The notes below the pieces were generated by a model that saw nothing but the letters and a program-made list of their open reading frames with translations, had not been told where the DNA came from and did no database searches. The translations under genes were made by a program, and so were the position numbers. From Macrostomum hystrix (lineage: Eukaryota > Platyhelminthes > Macrostomidae), in assembly GCA_950097015.1 (NCBI GenBank), contig CATNEN010000034.1, positions 5,412,501-5,476,500 on the forward strand: DNA of 64,000 bases, given 5' to 3'. Below are positions 23,048 to 35,300 of this stretch, piece by piece. The first letter of the stretch is position 1; the number at the start of each line of letters is the position of its first letter.

Positions 23048-26000
23048 ATGGCGACCTCTAAAGCGGCCGGATCGTTATTCCGCAGTGGCGGTCTCGGCAT
23101 CGGCGACTGGGCCGCCGCTGTTGACTCGGACGACGAATCGGAAGCGATTGAGACTGACGCCCTAGTTAACAATGGAAGCGGTGCGAGCGGCGGACAGTTC
23201 TGGGGTGCCGGCATCTCCATACCAATGCAGTCCAGGAATCAGCCGAAAAGTAAGCAAACATTTTTACAAATCTTTTTCCTTTGCATCCTACTGTCAGTAG
23301 AGTTTTTAGCGTATTTATAATTGTCATGTAATTCTGTGAGCGCGAAACGTACATTTTAATAAAATAGCATGCACAAATCTATAGCTAGCTACCATGTGAT
23401 ATGTCTGTGCTTACAGTATCTCTACTCGCTCGACAGGGTACCATCTTGAATTTCTCTTATACTGGCACCCCTACACGGTTATGTACAACGGCTTACACTT
23501 GACCTACCTTGTAAAATATTTACTCTGACCCAACCAAATGCCTAGGCGAGGGAGAGGCGGAGAAAGTTAATGAAATGGCTAATTGGTGCGTGCATGTGCT
23601 TAAAACCGATAAATTTATGCGCAATTCTCATGGCTCAAAAACTGGCAGCGAAGATATTCGTCTTGTCTGTCTGGACAAACTCGTAGTATGTTTCAAGAGT
23701 GAAAGTAGAGTAACAACAATGTCCAAATCGTTTGGCGTTAATAGCGCCGTAAATGGAGTCCCGCCAGCTGCTGATGATCTTGTTGAAGAGGAGCAGCTAA
23801 CGAATCCGTTTCGAGTGACGTCAGACAGCTACGGCACCGATGGACCAGACGACCTGTTCTCATTCAACTTCAAATCGTTGAGTCGCTTGGATTCTAGAGG
23901 TGGGCGAATATATCGTGACTATTTACTCAATAGAAGAGTAGTTATTCGTATTACAGAATGACCTGTGTTACAGAATTGTGATAGTAAATGAGATCAGAAG
24001 TAACGGAATTCCTTCACGATCAAAAGTAGCGAATTATTTTAAGATTAAAAGTAACGAATCGCTTAGAGATAAGAAACAATAATTTCTAAAATATAAGAAT
24101 AAAAATTCCTGAAGAATCAGAAGTAACGAAATTCTTTAAAGATCTGAAGTAACGGAATTCTTGAAAGATCTGAAGCAACGGAATTCTTGAAAGATCTGAA
24201 GTAACGGAATTCTTGGAAGATCTGAAGTAACGGAATTCTTGAAAGATCTGAAGTAACGGAATTCTTTAAAGATCTAAAAGCAACGGAATTCTTGAAAGAT
24301 CTGAAGTAACGGAATTCTTGAAAGATCTGAAGTAACGGAATTCTTGAAAGATCTGAAGTAACGGAATTCTTTAAAGATCAAAAAGCAACGGAATTCTTGA
24401 AAGATCTGAAGTAACGGAATTCTTGAAAGATCTGAAGTAACAGAATTCTTTAAAGATCAAAAAGCAACGGAATTCTTGAAAGATCTGAAGTAACGGAATC
24501 GCAGAAGAATGAATCTTCATTTAGTTGGCTACGCCAAAAGCGATGAAGTTGTTATTCGGATTGATGGCCTTAATTAAGTCTAGCCCTCTTGGGCCGGGAT
24601 GGAACAGCAGTGGAACAGCATCCAGTGCCCGGTTCTTCCAAAGGCTGTGTACAGCTAGCTATTCAGTCCATGGACTGGAGTGGCCGCCACAGCCACCTAA
24701 ATTACTACCCCAGCTAATGCTGGTATCTGTTTTACGGCTGGGTGAACTGAGTCAATAAAAAATTTAGTGCCTTGCTCAAAGACACAAATTGCTTCGATTG
24801 GTCCATTTACTTATTAACTTAGTCTGCTATTTTGCACCTGGCCAGGCTCCACCGTGACTGTCGGCGGCGTTGAGGCGGACATCTCCGGCGGTCAGGACGG
24901 AGCCGGGCCGCAGTACGCCGATTTTGACACCATCGACTGGTTGCGCGACATTGGCCGGCACAGGCGCCGCAATCGGGAAGTTCAAAGGCGCCGACGGACT
25001 AGTTGTAGGGGCCGGCTGGCGGCCGTGTTTGACAGCGTTTCTGGCTGGCTCTGCGTCGGCATGATCGCTGTTGTTGCAGGTTAGTGCTCAGCTGAGAACT
25101 ATTGCTCATTTTTGAATTTATTTACACAAGCCATCAAAATCCAATCTATCAGGCCTCGTTGCCGGTGTTGTCGATATCGGCACCAACTGGATGTCGGATC
25201 TGCGCAGTGGCATCTGTGTTGAAGCATTCTGGCTAAATAGGGAACAGTGCTGCTGGTCTGCTAACGATACGGGCTTCGACGATGAGCAGGCGTGTGCTCA
25301 GGTGAGTGTGCTCAAAGCGGCTACTGCTTATGATGATTGCGATTTCGTTTTGCTTTTCTGTTTAATTTTGGTTATGTTCTGTTAAGTTGGCTCTTCCGCA
25401 TTTTCCTGTCCTTTTCCTCTCCTGTAATAGTCTGTATTGTCTCTCCTGTAATAGCCTGTATTGTCATTCGTGAAATAGCCTGTATTGTATCTCCTGTAAT
25501 AGCCTGTCTTGTCTCTCCTGTAATAGCCTGTCTTGTCTCACCTGTACTAGCCTGTCTTGTCTCTCCTGTCATAGCCTGTCTTGTCTCTCCTGTAATAGCC
25601 TGTCTTGTCTCACCTGTACTAGCCTGTCTTGTCTCTCCTGTCATAGCCTGTCTTGTCTCTCCTGTAATAGCCTGTATTGTCTCTCCTGTAATAGCCTGTC
25701 TTGTCTCTCCTGTAATAGCCTGTATTGTCTCTCCTGTAATAGCCTGTCTTGTCTCACCTGTAATAGCCTGTCTTGTCTCTCCTGTAATAGCCTGTCTTGT
25801 CTCACCTGTAATAGCCTGTCTTGTCTCTCCTGTAATAGCCTGTATTGTCTCACCTGTAATAGCCTGTTCTCCTGTAATAGCCTGTCTTGTCTCTCCTGTA
25901 ATAGCCTGTCTTGTCTCTCCTGTAATAGCCTGTCTTGTCTCTCCCGTATTAGTCTGTCCTGTATGTCAGTCTTCGTCTACCCTGTCAATTTACCAGCCCT

Positions 26001-29000
26001 TAGCCTTTGTTTCTCAATGCCACACCCGGTTTCCAGTGGTTCACCTGGGCCGAGCTAGTCGGCAACAAGAACAATGACGCAGGCGCCTACATTCTGCGCT
26101 ACATTCTCTACGTATTCTGGTCGCTGCTATTCGCCCTGTTGGCCGCCCTGCTGGTGCGCGTGTTTGCCCCCTACGCCTGCGGCTCCGGCATACCCGAGAT
26201 TAAGACCATCCTATCCGGCTTCGTCATTAGAGGCTACCTAGGCAAATGGACTCTGCTAATCAAGTCTGTAGGCATTATGCTGTCAGTATCGTCCGGTCTG
26301 AGCCTTGGCAAAGAGGGCCCAATGGTGCACATCGCCTCCTGCTGTGGCAACATTATCGCTCACCTATTCCCCAAGTACGGTAGAAATGAAGCGAAGAAAC
26401 GCGAGGTTCTATCGGCTGCGGCTGCGGCCGGCGTTAGCATAGCCTTCGGTGCGCCACTGGGTGGAGTGCTGTTCAGCCTTGAAGAAGCCAGCTATTATTT
26501 CCCATTGAAGACATTGTGGCGCAGCTTCTTCTGCAGCATGGTTGCAGCGTCTGTGTTGAAGCTAGTGAATCCATTCGGCAATGATCATCTTGTACTGTTC
26601 TATGTTGAGTACAATTCCACCTGGTCAGTGATGGAGATTGGCCCGTTCATTCTGCTGGGCATTGTTGGCGGCGTATTTGGCGCCGCTTTCATTCGGGCCA
26701 ACGTTTGGGTCTGCCGGCACAGGAAATTCGGCCGATTGGGCCGATTTCCCGTAGTGGAAGTGCTGGGCATCGCCTGCTTAACAGCTCTGGTTGCGTTCCC
26801 CAATCCCTACACCCGCATGAACACTAGCCAGCTAATTAAAGTGCTATTTAGCAAATGCGGCCCAGAAGATGTCAACGAGCTGTGTGACTACCAGCGCAAC
26901 ACTACTAACGACTTCTCCGGCTCCGCCCCGGCCGGACCCGGTATCTACAGCGCCATGTGGAAACTGCTGCTGGCCTTCGGGTTCAAGATTGTCATCACGA
27001 TATTCACTTTTGGCATCAAGGTTAGTAAAATTGGTTGGTTGCACCAGTTTTAGTGCAATTTTATGGCTGGGTTGAACTGGAGCAAAGCAGAGTTAAGTGT
27101 CTTGCTAAATGATACAAAATGTTTCAGTGGAGTCGGGAATCGAACCTACGACCTTTAAGTAATTATAGGCTAGAACCCAATTATTATTACTTTTGTCGCA
27201 CTATACTCGTGCAATATTTTCTATCAAGTGAAAAAAAATTTTACAGTCGTCTTCTAAACTAAATCATTAAAAGGTTATATAATGTTTTATTTAATTAACA
27301 TACCAGTTAGGCTTTAGTGGACATGTTTCACATATTTATTTAATCACGGCCTGTGGCTTGGAAAGGCTTGAGAATAAATAAATGGCTGCAACTGCATGCC
27401 AGATAAGAACCTAGTGAACTAGGCTTTGTACATTGCCTAGTAGCAATGGCATATAATTTAACTTTCCTTTTTTCTAGTTTCGTATCTGTAACCAACGCAC
27501 AGTACTGGGTTAAGCATACACCGACTTGCCTGCCCACTCACCTTGTTGGGTCTGTAATCAATTTTAATACCAGCCTGGTATCATGTAGCACCCTACCAAA
27601 GTAAGCTTATTCTTTTAAAAAAGCTAGACTCTTTAAAGTTTTTAAAAAATTAATTTTTAAGCTAGACTGCTTGTTTAGTTACTTTTTACTTTATGCTAGT
27701 ATTTGATAAAGTCTAACCAGAGGTTGTAGCCTAGTGGTTAGGGCGTCGGACTCACGACTTGAAGGTCGGGGGTTCGATTCCCGACTCCACTGGAACAATT
27801 TGCGTCCTTTAGCAAGACACTTAACTCTGCATTGCTTCAGTTCACCCAGCTGTTAAATGGGTACCAGCATCAGCTGGGATAATTGAAGGTGGGTGTGGCG
27901 TCCCCCAGTCCATGGACTGAACAGCTGTATGCAGCCTTCAGATGCGGCGCGCATTAGCTGCGGCTGTGCTGTCGGCTGCACATCTGACCCAATGGGGACA
28001 GGTGTATTATTATTATTTTTATTATTTTTTATTAGTATTTGATGTTTTTTAATCATCTCAACTACTGAGAAAATGATACTGAGAAATCTATACTTCTAGA
28101 ATACTCAATAGGCGTTTCATTTAACAGTAGGACTACCAAGCCATTTTGCCGCCCGTTTTTATACCAAGGGGGGAATTGACAATTTTTTTTGGCAGCGCCC
28201 GAATGCTAACAGCGTTGGGTTGTGACTTGATTTGATGTGACAGCGATGGTGTCCTGTGGTTGAGCTGCGCCTAATATTTTGGCTTGAGCATTGAAATTTG
28301 AGAAATTCGCGTCATACCTGAAATACCCTGGTCTTTCTACTACTACATGTGACTCGCAGGTGCCATCGGGTCTTTTCATCCCGTCGCTAGCCGTTGGCGC
28401 CATAGCCGGTCGCGTATTAGGAAATCTACTAGAACAGGTGGCTGTAGCCAACATGGAAGCCTTCCCATTCCGTCTGTTCTGCCGGGCTGGTCAGCCGTGC
28501 ATCAACAGCGGCCTGTACGCCATGATTGGAGCGGCCGCTGCTCTAGGCGGAGTGACCAGGATGACTCTATCCCTAGTGGCAATCATGCTGGAGCTCACTG
28601 GCGGCCTACAGTACATTGTTCCTTTGATGATTGCCGCCGTCACCGCGAAATGCGTCGGCGAAGCCATCACAAAGCACGGCATCTACGAAGAGCACGTTAG
28701 ATTGAACGGCTATCCTTTCCTGGACAATAAGGAGGAGTTTACGCATACCACCATTGCTGCTGACGTCATGCGACCAAGACCTGGCGAACCTGCTCTGCGT
28801 CTGCTATATCAGGACTCGATGACTGTTGAGTCAGTAGAACGGCTATTAGCTAGTTCTGATGTGAACGGCTTCCCTATTGTTGTATCGGAGCAGTCGCATT
28901 ATCTTGTTGGCTTTGTTACCAAACAGGAGTTGGCTTTGGCTATCGGTGAGATTCCTTCCAATATATTTCTTATCAACAGTTAAATCATTACGTCAAGGGT

Positions 29001-30270
29001 AAGATGACTCGCATGCTAACTATACAAGATTTTGTATGTAGAAACTAGCAGATTCGACCCCCCTCATAAAAAATGATGTTTTTCCTCACGTAATTGTCTT
29101 TTACATAGACTGATAAATAGAGATTACAAACAGCACAGCTGACTCAGTTGAGTTATGTGTACGACCGCACCAGTGGTACACAGCCGAGCTGCTGCGCGGC
29201 GCATCCGAAGGCTCTTGAGATGAGACTCGAACTCCCAACCTCTCGACTGGAGTTCAGAAGCTCTAACCAAAGGGTTGGGAGGGTGCGGCAGAACGGTTAA
29301 TGCGTTTGCCTCTTTCACTAAGGTACCTGAGCTCGATTCCGCAGTGAGGTCAGATTCATTTGGGGCGCAGCCGCGGATAGAAGGCTTTGGTGCTTGTGCA
29401 ATTTACGCCATTGAGGGCCAACCTCCAAGGCACAGTGAAAGTGTACAATACCTGATGATGAGAAATTCAGGGCAGATGTACACACCTGTGTAAGTGTGTG
29501 CTCAGGAGTCAGCGAAATGGGCAGAATTGCTTCCTCGCTTGCTGCGGCCCTGCGGGTCTACTGTAACCAAATGATGTGCCACTGCCCTCAGCCCTCCTGC
29601 AAATATCTTCAGTATTCCTCTTCAATTGTAATAGGTAAAGCCAATACTAAATACTAATAAAAACGAACACCAACTATAGCCATTTTAGTATATTGGACTA
29701 GCAATTTCAACCCCCGTTCCATAAAATTCCCATTCCATTCATCATCTAGAATATTCCCGCAAGCACGAGGACGGTATAGTGAGCGAGTCGCTAGTCTACT
29801 TCACTGAACGGCTCGCCCACGGCGGCGATGCCAGGCGCTCCGATCAGCCGCCAGAGCTCAAGCTCAGACGAGTTGTGGATTTGGTAAGCTAAAAATAACT
29901 AACAGTACGAATAATGTTCTATAAGCCATCGAAAACCGCTTTGCAATCAGACCTCTACATCCTGAGCTATGCTCAAAAGGGAAAGGACTTTTGGAACTCC
30001 CCTCGTATGACGAGTATAAACTCCACAAAAAATGTGTTTTTTTCATAACTTTTTTTACCTTTAATCCTATGCCAATTTAAACAGTCTCCAATCACGGTGA
30101 CGGATCAGACCCCAATGGAGGTAGTGCTGGAGATGTTTCGCAAGATGGGCCTACGCCAAACTCTAGTGACGCACAACGGCCGCCTATTGGGCATTATAAC
30201 GCGCAAAGATGTACTGCGCCACATTGAATATCTGCACAATATCGATCCGCATAATTTGATCTTTAACTAA
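23048..30270 (+). CDS. CLCN3: CLC-3/4/5-type chloride/proton exchanger
   Basis: Shared exons 24846-25079, 25153-25301, 26037-27020, 28360-28945, 29750-29883 and 30085-30270. Two candidate first exons, 23048-23249 and one ending at 23899 (ATG 23719), both end in phase 1 and fit the 24846 acceptor, giving about 824 or 817 residues. CLC-3 is about 818. Motifs present include [20 protein letters not shown] with the gating glutamate, [19 protein letters not shown] with the proton glutamate, and GLFIP. Two C-terminal CBS domains follow, split over the last three exons. Both glutamates indicate a 2Cl-/H+ exchanger of endosomes and lysosomes rather than a channel. CLCN3, 4 and 5 cannot be told apart because they arose within vertebrates. 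The second first-exon's 5' boundary is uncertain; a 26-bp array, a 24-bp array and three SINEs lie in its introns. Confidence 0.93.
23980..24500 (+). repeat. 26-bp minisatellite between CLC exons
   Basis: About 18 units centred on GTAACGGAATTCTTGAAAGA. The core TAACGGAATT and the 26-bp period are shared with the array at 21770-22925, so the two are one family on both sides of the alternative first exons. Confidence 0.95.
24555..24795 (-). mobile_element. SINE family B, reverse orientation
   Basis: Reverse complement of the 27718-28022 body: it carries CAGTCCATGGACTG, the CAGCTAATGCTGGTA block and the inverted TTTAGCAAGACACTTAA block. The head is lost. It lies just upstream of CLC exon 24846. 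Confidence 0.7.
25422..25965 (+). repeat. 24-bp minisatellite in CLC intron
   Basis: About 22 units containing CTCCTGTAATAGCCTGTCTT, filling the intron between exons 25153-25301 and 26037-27020. The 24-bp period leaves a 246-codon frame open with no coding meaning. Confidence 0.95.
27040..27175 (-). mobile_element. SINE family B fragment, reverse orientation
   Basis: It contains the inverted body block (AGAGTTAAGTGTCTTGCTAA) and the inverted tRNA-like head (AGTGGAGTCGGGAATCGAAC). It begins about 20 bases after the donor of the large CLC exon. Confidence 0.75.
27718..28022 (+). mobile_element. tRNA-derived SINE, family B, best-preserved copy
   Basis: The head carries a canonical pol III A box (TAGCCTAGTGG, 27727-27737) and B box (GGTTCGATTCC, 27771-27781). 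The ends of the head do not pair as an acceptor stem, so this is a SINE and not a tRNA gene. The body and an AT-rich tail (ATTATTATTATT) follow. It lies in a CLC intron. Confidence 0.85.
29278..29612 (+). mobile_element. tRNA-derived SINE, family A, in CLC intron
   Basis: Shares the head (GCGTTTGCCTCTTTCACTAA, CTCGATTCC) and body (GGGCGCAGCCGCGGA, AGGGCAGATGTACACACC, GTGTGCTCAGGAGTCAGC) with the copies at 2781 and 35304. It lies between the two CBS-coding exons. Confidence 0.85.
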
Positions 30271-30638
30271 ACATTATCTTCTCGCTTCTTATTGTCTTGA
30301 ACTGTGTGCAACTTTCTCTTGTCTAGTTGATTGAGGTCGTATTGAATTATACATTTGTTTCTAGATATCACCTCAAACATCTGAAATCCACAACAGCAAC
30401 ACTGGCCTCACTCAACAATTACACTGTCTCAATAACTCTACGAGTAACTCTAGCAGTACTGTGTTGTCTTTTAATCTTTAGTCGCCAAATGCGTGCTGTT
30501 TTTCATTCTAATGCATTCTAATGCTAATTATTAATGCGAACATTAAATCAATAATGTTCTTTGTTATAATAGCCCTTAGATCATGATATTTTCCTTATTT
30601 TTTTTTAATCCACTTTTGGTGTTTTTTAACGATATGTA

Positions 30639-30852
30639 ATAAATCACTGACTATGTACTGTTGTGCTTATTGAACTAAAAAGTATGCTAAAGCGTTCTTT
30701 AATCTGCAGTGCTTCCCAGCCCAAACAGAAGTTCACCTATGTTGTTTTGCTGTTTTTTCTCTTTGTTTGCCTTAGCTTTCACATTAGAATCTAGCTGTTG
30801 TAGGTTTCATATTTTTTAAAATAAAATTGTGCCTGTGAACTTTCTAAATAAA
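30639..30852 (+). terminator. Candidate CLC polyadenylation signals
   Basis: AATAAA occurs at 30639-30644, 30820-30825 and 30847-30852, giving 3' UTRs of about 0.4-0.6 kb. The last one, followed by TGTTCTGTTTGTGTTG, looks best because a GT-rich stretch follows it. Confidence 0.5.
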
Positions 30853-31065
30853 CTGTTCTGTTTGTGTTGCAATGAGATTCATTCGATACCGTGTCTATTT
30901 AAAGGCTTTTAGAATCTAATAATTTATTTACATTTTACGATAATGAAAGAAACTTATTGTTCAGCTTTCTTTAGTTCTATTTACAATGCTAGTGTACTTA
31001 AAAAACTTTTAATTAACTAAAAAGCCGACTCATATTCACTTGTTGACTAAGTTTCTTTTTTGTGC

Positions 31066-31815
31066 CTAAATGGAATCGTCCCAAACGCTCCCTTGGAATC
31101 GTCCCGAACGCTCCCTTGGAATCGTCCCAAGCGCTCCCATGGAATCGTCTCAATAGCTCCCTTGGAATGTTCATTTTAAGTCCCAAATGTTCCTTTGGAA
31201 TCGTACCGAACGCTCTCTTGGAATCGTCCCGAACGCTCCCTTAGAATTGTCCCGAACGCTATCTTGGAATCGTCCCGAACGCTCCCTTAGAATTGTCCCG
31301 AAAGCTCTCTTGGAATCGTCCCGAACGCTCCCTTAGAATTGTCCCGAACGCTATCTTGGAATCGTCCCGAACGCTCCCTTAGAATTGTCCCGAACGCTAC
31401 CTTACAATTGTCCCGAACGCTCTCTTGGAATCGTCCCGAACGCTCCCTTAGAATTGTCCCGAACGCTATCTTGGAATCGTCCCGAAGTTCCGTTGGAATC
31501 GTCCCGAAGTTCCCTTGGAATCGTCCCGAAGTTCCCTTGGAATCGTCCCTAAGTTCCCTTGGAATCGTCCCGAAGTTCCCTTGGAATCGTCCCGAAGTTC
31601 CCTTGGAATCGTTCTAAACGCTACCTTGGAATCGTTCCAAACGCTATCTTGGAATCGTCCCGAACGCTACCTTGGAATCGTCCCGAACGCTATCTTGGAA
31701 TCGTCCCGAACGCTATCTTGGAATCGTCCCGAAGTTCCCTTGGAATCGTCCCGAAGTTCCCTTTGAATCGTCCCGAAGTTCTTTTGGAATCGTTCCGAAC
31801 GCTATCTTGGAACCG
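31066..31815 (+). repeat. 22-23-bp minisatellite upstream of CABIN1
   Basis: About 33 units of two interspersed types, one with GAACGCT (23 bp) and one with GAAGTTCC (22 bp), both sharing TTGGAATCGTCCC. The mixture of lengths shifts frame, so no frame runs through the whole array. Confidence 0.95.
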
Positions 31816-32305
31816 TTAATTGATTTGGGAATCGCCACAAATATTTGGTATTAAAGCCTCTGAATCTATCGGAAATCTGTCTAGGAAAGCCTCAAACTTT
31901 TGAACTTGAAAGAGAACTTCTAAACTACGGTCCTTTTAAAGCGTGAACCAGTTTTTTTGCGTTTGCATTCTAGCGTTTATTGTTCGATCACTCAATTTAT
32001 CATTCCGTGATGCGTGGTGAGCAAGGGCACTATCATAGATTGAAATTTTAGATTTTCGCATTCTTGACAGCTTTAAATTTATTACTGAAATACAAAGAAA
32101 GCTTCTGTGCAACATATATATATTAAATATGTCTTTTTGTTGTTCTTCATCTGTGAAACCCGTTTGTTCGAATTCTTTATTTTGCGCGTTGAAAATTCTG
32201 GATTGGACAATGTGGCCGGTCTACTCAAAGTAGTAATTCTAGTTTATTTCAATAATTAGTTGAGAGTCATCCGTGAACCATTGGGTCTCCTTCATATTTT
32301 CCACC

Positions 32306-32317
32306 GTTGGCCTTCAG
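32306..32317 (+). promoter_or_regulatory. Acceptor at the conserved CABIN1 start; candidate spliced-leader site
   Basis: TTGGCCTTCAG/CTTCGC. The bases after the acceptor encode LRITALNA, which from memory corresponds to residues 2-9 of vertebrate CABIN1 (MIRIAALNA). No ATG lies in frame upstream of it in the open stretch, and the first in-frame ATG is at 32649, inside the TPR region. A spliced leader ending in AUG would supply the missing methionine. Confidence 0.5.
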
Positions 32318-35300
32318 CTTCGCATCACCGCTTTGAATGCGCCGGCGGCGGCAGCGGGGCCGTCAGCATTGCTGGCACCATCGTTAGCCTCGTTGAAATC
32401 GTCCAAGCATCTACAGCGCAAGCAGAAGCATCTGCAGCAGCAGCAGCAGCAGAAGCAGCAGTCTCATTTGCCTCTCAACCCGGATGCTTCAGTGTCGTCG
32501 GCCAACTCCACCATCGATCTGGAGGCCGCCGCCAGCGGGACTCGCGAGGCCGAGGAGGCTCAGGTGACGCGCTGCTTCCAGAGGGCATTAGCCCGCTTAG
32601 CTGAAAACAGCGCCGCTCCCGGCAACAATAATCCCATTGTTGAGGAGGCCATGCGCTCACTGGAGGCTATCGCTGCCAGCAGAATCTTCAGCGACGGTCC
32701 CGGAGCTGGCCATCTGTCCGACCGGCTGCGCCAGATCCTGGCCAGCTGCCACCGCCAGCTCGGACAGTACCACTGCTCTGCTAGGCGATTCGATCTGGCT
32801 GTTCGACATCTGTCTGCGGCTGCTGAGGCTGATCCCCGCGACCTCACAGCCGTCTTTCACCTGGCCTGGTCGGCCTACCTAAGCTGCGATCTACACCTGG
32901 CAATGTCCTCACTGGACACCTGCCTAGCACTGAACCCGGATCACCTGCCATCGCTAGACCTCAGCCTGTCCGTGACCTTCTGCTTGGGCGACGCCGAGCT
33001 CTGGCTAGCCGCCTGCGAGCGCCTGCTGGACCGGCTGCCCAATCATCGGCGGGCCGCCTACTGCCTGGCGGAGTTCCAGCGCTGCGCCCCGACTTCGCCG
33101 CTGACGTCCGATGTCCTAGTTCAGCTGGCGTTGGCTATTCAACGCGAGAAGAAAACTGTTGACGATGCCGAATGGCAGGCTGATAGACTAGAACTGGCGG
33201 CTGTGCGGGCCGAGTACCAGGTGAATACGATTTGAGAACGACTCAAACGCTCCTCTTACGACAGAAGCGCTTCTGCAAAGACACAATCGCTTCTCTTACC
33301 AACTTAAATACCTTTGTGACGACTCAAACACTAATCTAATGACTCAAATGCTTACTCGTATCTAACGACTCAAACGCTTCTCTTGATGACTCAAATACTT
33401 CTCTAACGACTCAAGCGCTTCTCTAACGACTCAAGCGCTTCTCTAACGACTCAAGCGCTTCTCTAACGACTCAAACGGTTCTCTAACGTCTGAAACGCTT
33501 CTGTAGCGACTCAAGCAATTCTCTAACGGCTCAACGCTTCTCTAACGACTCAAACGCTTGTGGCGACTCAATTTTTCACAGGTACAGTTTTTTTGCCAGC
33601 TGAGATTTTTGTGCTGAGATACGTACTCCATACATCGCGGTTAGAATTCAAGGCTCTAATCACTAAGCTAAAATCTCGCCCAGTAGGTTGCAATATATAA
33701 ATCGTCTATCTACGACTGTCTGGTGTTGAAGTAAAATTAATAATTAGTTCTAATGTTAGCCACGCTAATTATAACCAGAGGAAAAACGCAAAATTCTCAT
33801 CAGGCCCGCAATAATCCCAAGCTGATGGAGGAAGCCGCTGCAAAGCCGCCACAGCCGGAGCCGGTTTCAGTCGACGCGGTTGAGTCCTGCGACTGGCTGG
33901 CGATGGCGGCATTGCTCGAGAAGCTGTGCGCCCCGGGTACCGCCGACAGCGGCGGTTCCTGTCGAGCCTTTAAACTGATCCGACTGGTTCCCGCAATGGC
34001 TACGGACAACTCCGAACCGACTATCGTCAGTGAGAAGGAATCGTGTCCGCCGCAGCCTTCGCCTCCACCGCCCGCTTCTGCCGCATCATCCTCAGCATCA
34101 GCGGCATCAGCGGTCGAGCAACAGTCGGCGTCAACAACATCGGCGGCGGCGGCGACGTCGCGCGAACTGTCGCAGTTGCTCAGCCAGGCCTACCCGGAGA
34201 AGAGCCGGCGGTCACACCGTCTGGCCGCTGCCGCGTCCGCCTCCGTCTCCGCTTCAAACAGCGTCGGCGGCGACTCGGCCGAAGAAGACGCCGATGAAGA
34301 CGATGACGAGTCCAGCACCGCATCGGAGGTCGGCTCCGCCGCTGCCACCGCTGATCGGCTGCAGCGGCTGCTGAGCTCTGGCCGCTGCCTGCCTGGCTGG
34401 GTTCGGTCTCTGGCCGACCTGGAATACTTCGCCCGAGGCTGCAGCTCCGACAGCAGTGACAGCCTCGATGCGGACTCCAACGATGCGGACGCCAGTTTGA
34501 CAATCGACGTCCAACCGCTCGGCCCGTTTCAACTAGACGATCTTCTGTCGCGCCTGCCATCGAAGCCGACAAATTTTTACACGGCTGCCGACGCTGCCGC
34601 TGTCTTCTGCGGCCTCCTAGCTGAGCGAGTGGATCTCCGCTGGCCGGCTGAACTGCCCGCCGCCTTCCTCCGCCTGAGCGGTCCTCGGCTGCACGCCCTG
34701 ACCTCGAATGTCAATCTAGCCAATGCTGAGCTGCACTGCCTGTCAGCGGAATCTCTGTGCCGCCTGGCTCTGGCTCATCTGGAGCTGCAGCTCGATGCGC
34801 TTGAATTGACAAATTCAAAGACCATTGACGAGGCCGACGACAACGGACGATGCTGGCCGGAGCCTGAAGCTCTGGCGCACACAGTCGCCTGTCTTCTGCT
34901 GCGCCTGTCATCTCTGACCGCCTCCCAGTCTGGGCCCCTGCATCTCCGCCTGGCCTGGGCTCGATTCCGCCTGTCCGTGGACTCGTCCCGACGCGGATTC
35001 GATGATCTGGCCGCATTCAGCTGCCTGTCAGCTCAACTAGCCACCGGGCAGACCATATCGCTGCCGAATTCTGTCGTGTGGCCAGTGCTGAATTCCTCTG
35101 CTCTGGTTCGCCTGCGCAAGACTGCCCAGTCTGGTCGAGAATTCGCGACGGCCATCGCAGCGGCACGAATTGGCGATTACGACGCCGTGTTGGCGGCTGT
35201 GATGCCAGCTCTCTACGCTCGGAGCCAATCGGCGTCTAGAACCGCTTCTAGCGTTATCGATGCTGAACGAGCCAGGTGAGCGCTTGTACAATGGTAGCTT

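Larger units (their letters stand above)
30271..32317. other. CLC 3' UTR and CABIN1 upstream region
   Basis: Three AATAAA signals follow the CLC stop. After that come about 200 AT-rich bases, a minisatellite (31066-31815), and about 500 bases without recognisable exons before the first CABIN1 exon. The CABIN1 promoter is presumably here; I see no clear core element. Confidence 0.6.

Noticed and set aside
25337-26077. 246-codon frame rich in SPVIACLV repeats
   Set aside because: Translation of a 24-bp intronic array running into the next CLC exon; the acceptor at 26036 defines the true exon start.
27718-27795. Possible tRNA gene
   Set aside because: The A and B boxes are good, but the acceptor stem does not pair and the sequence continues into a repeated body with other copies in the window; it is a SINE head.
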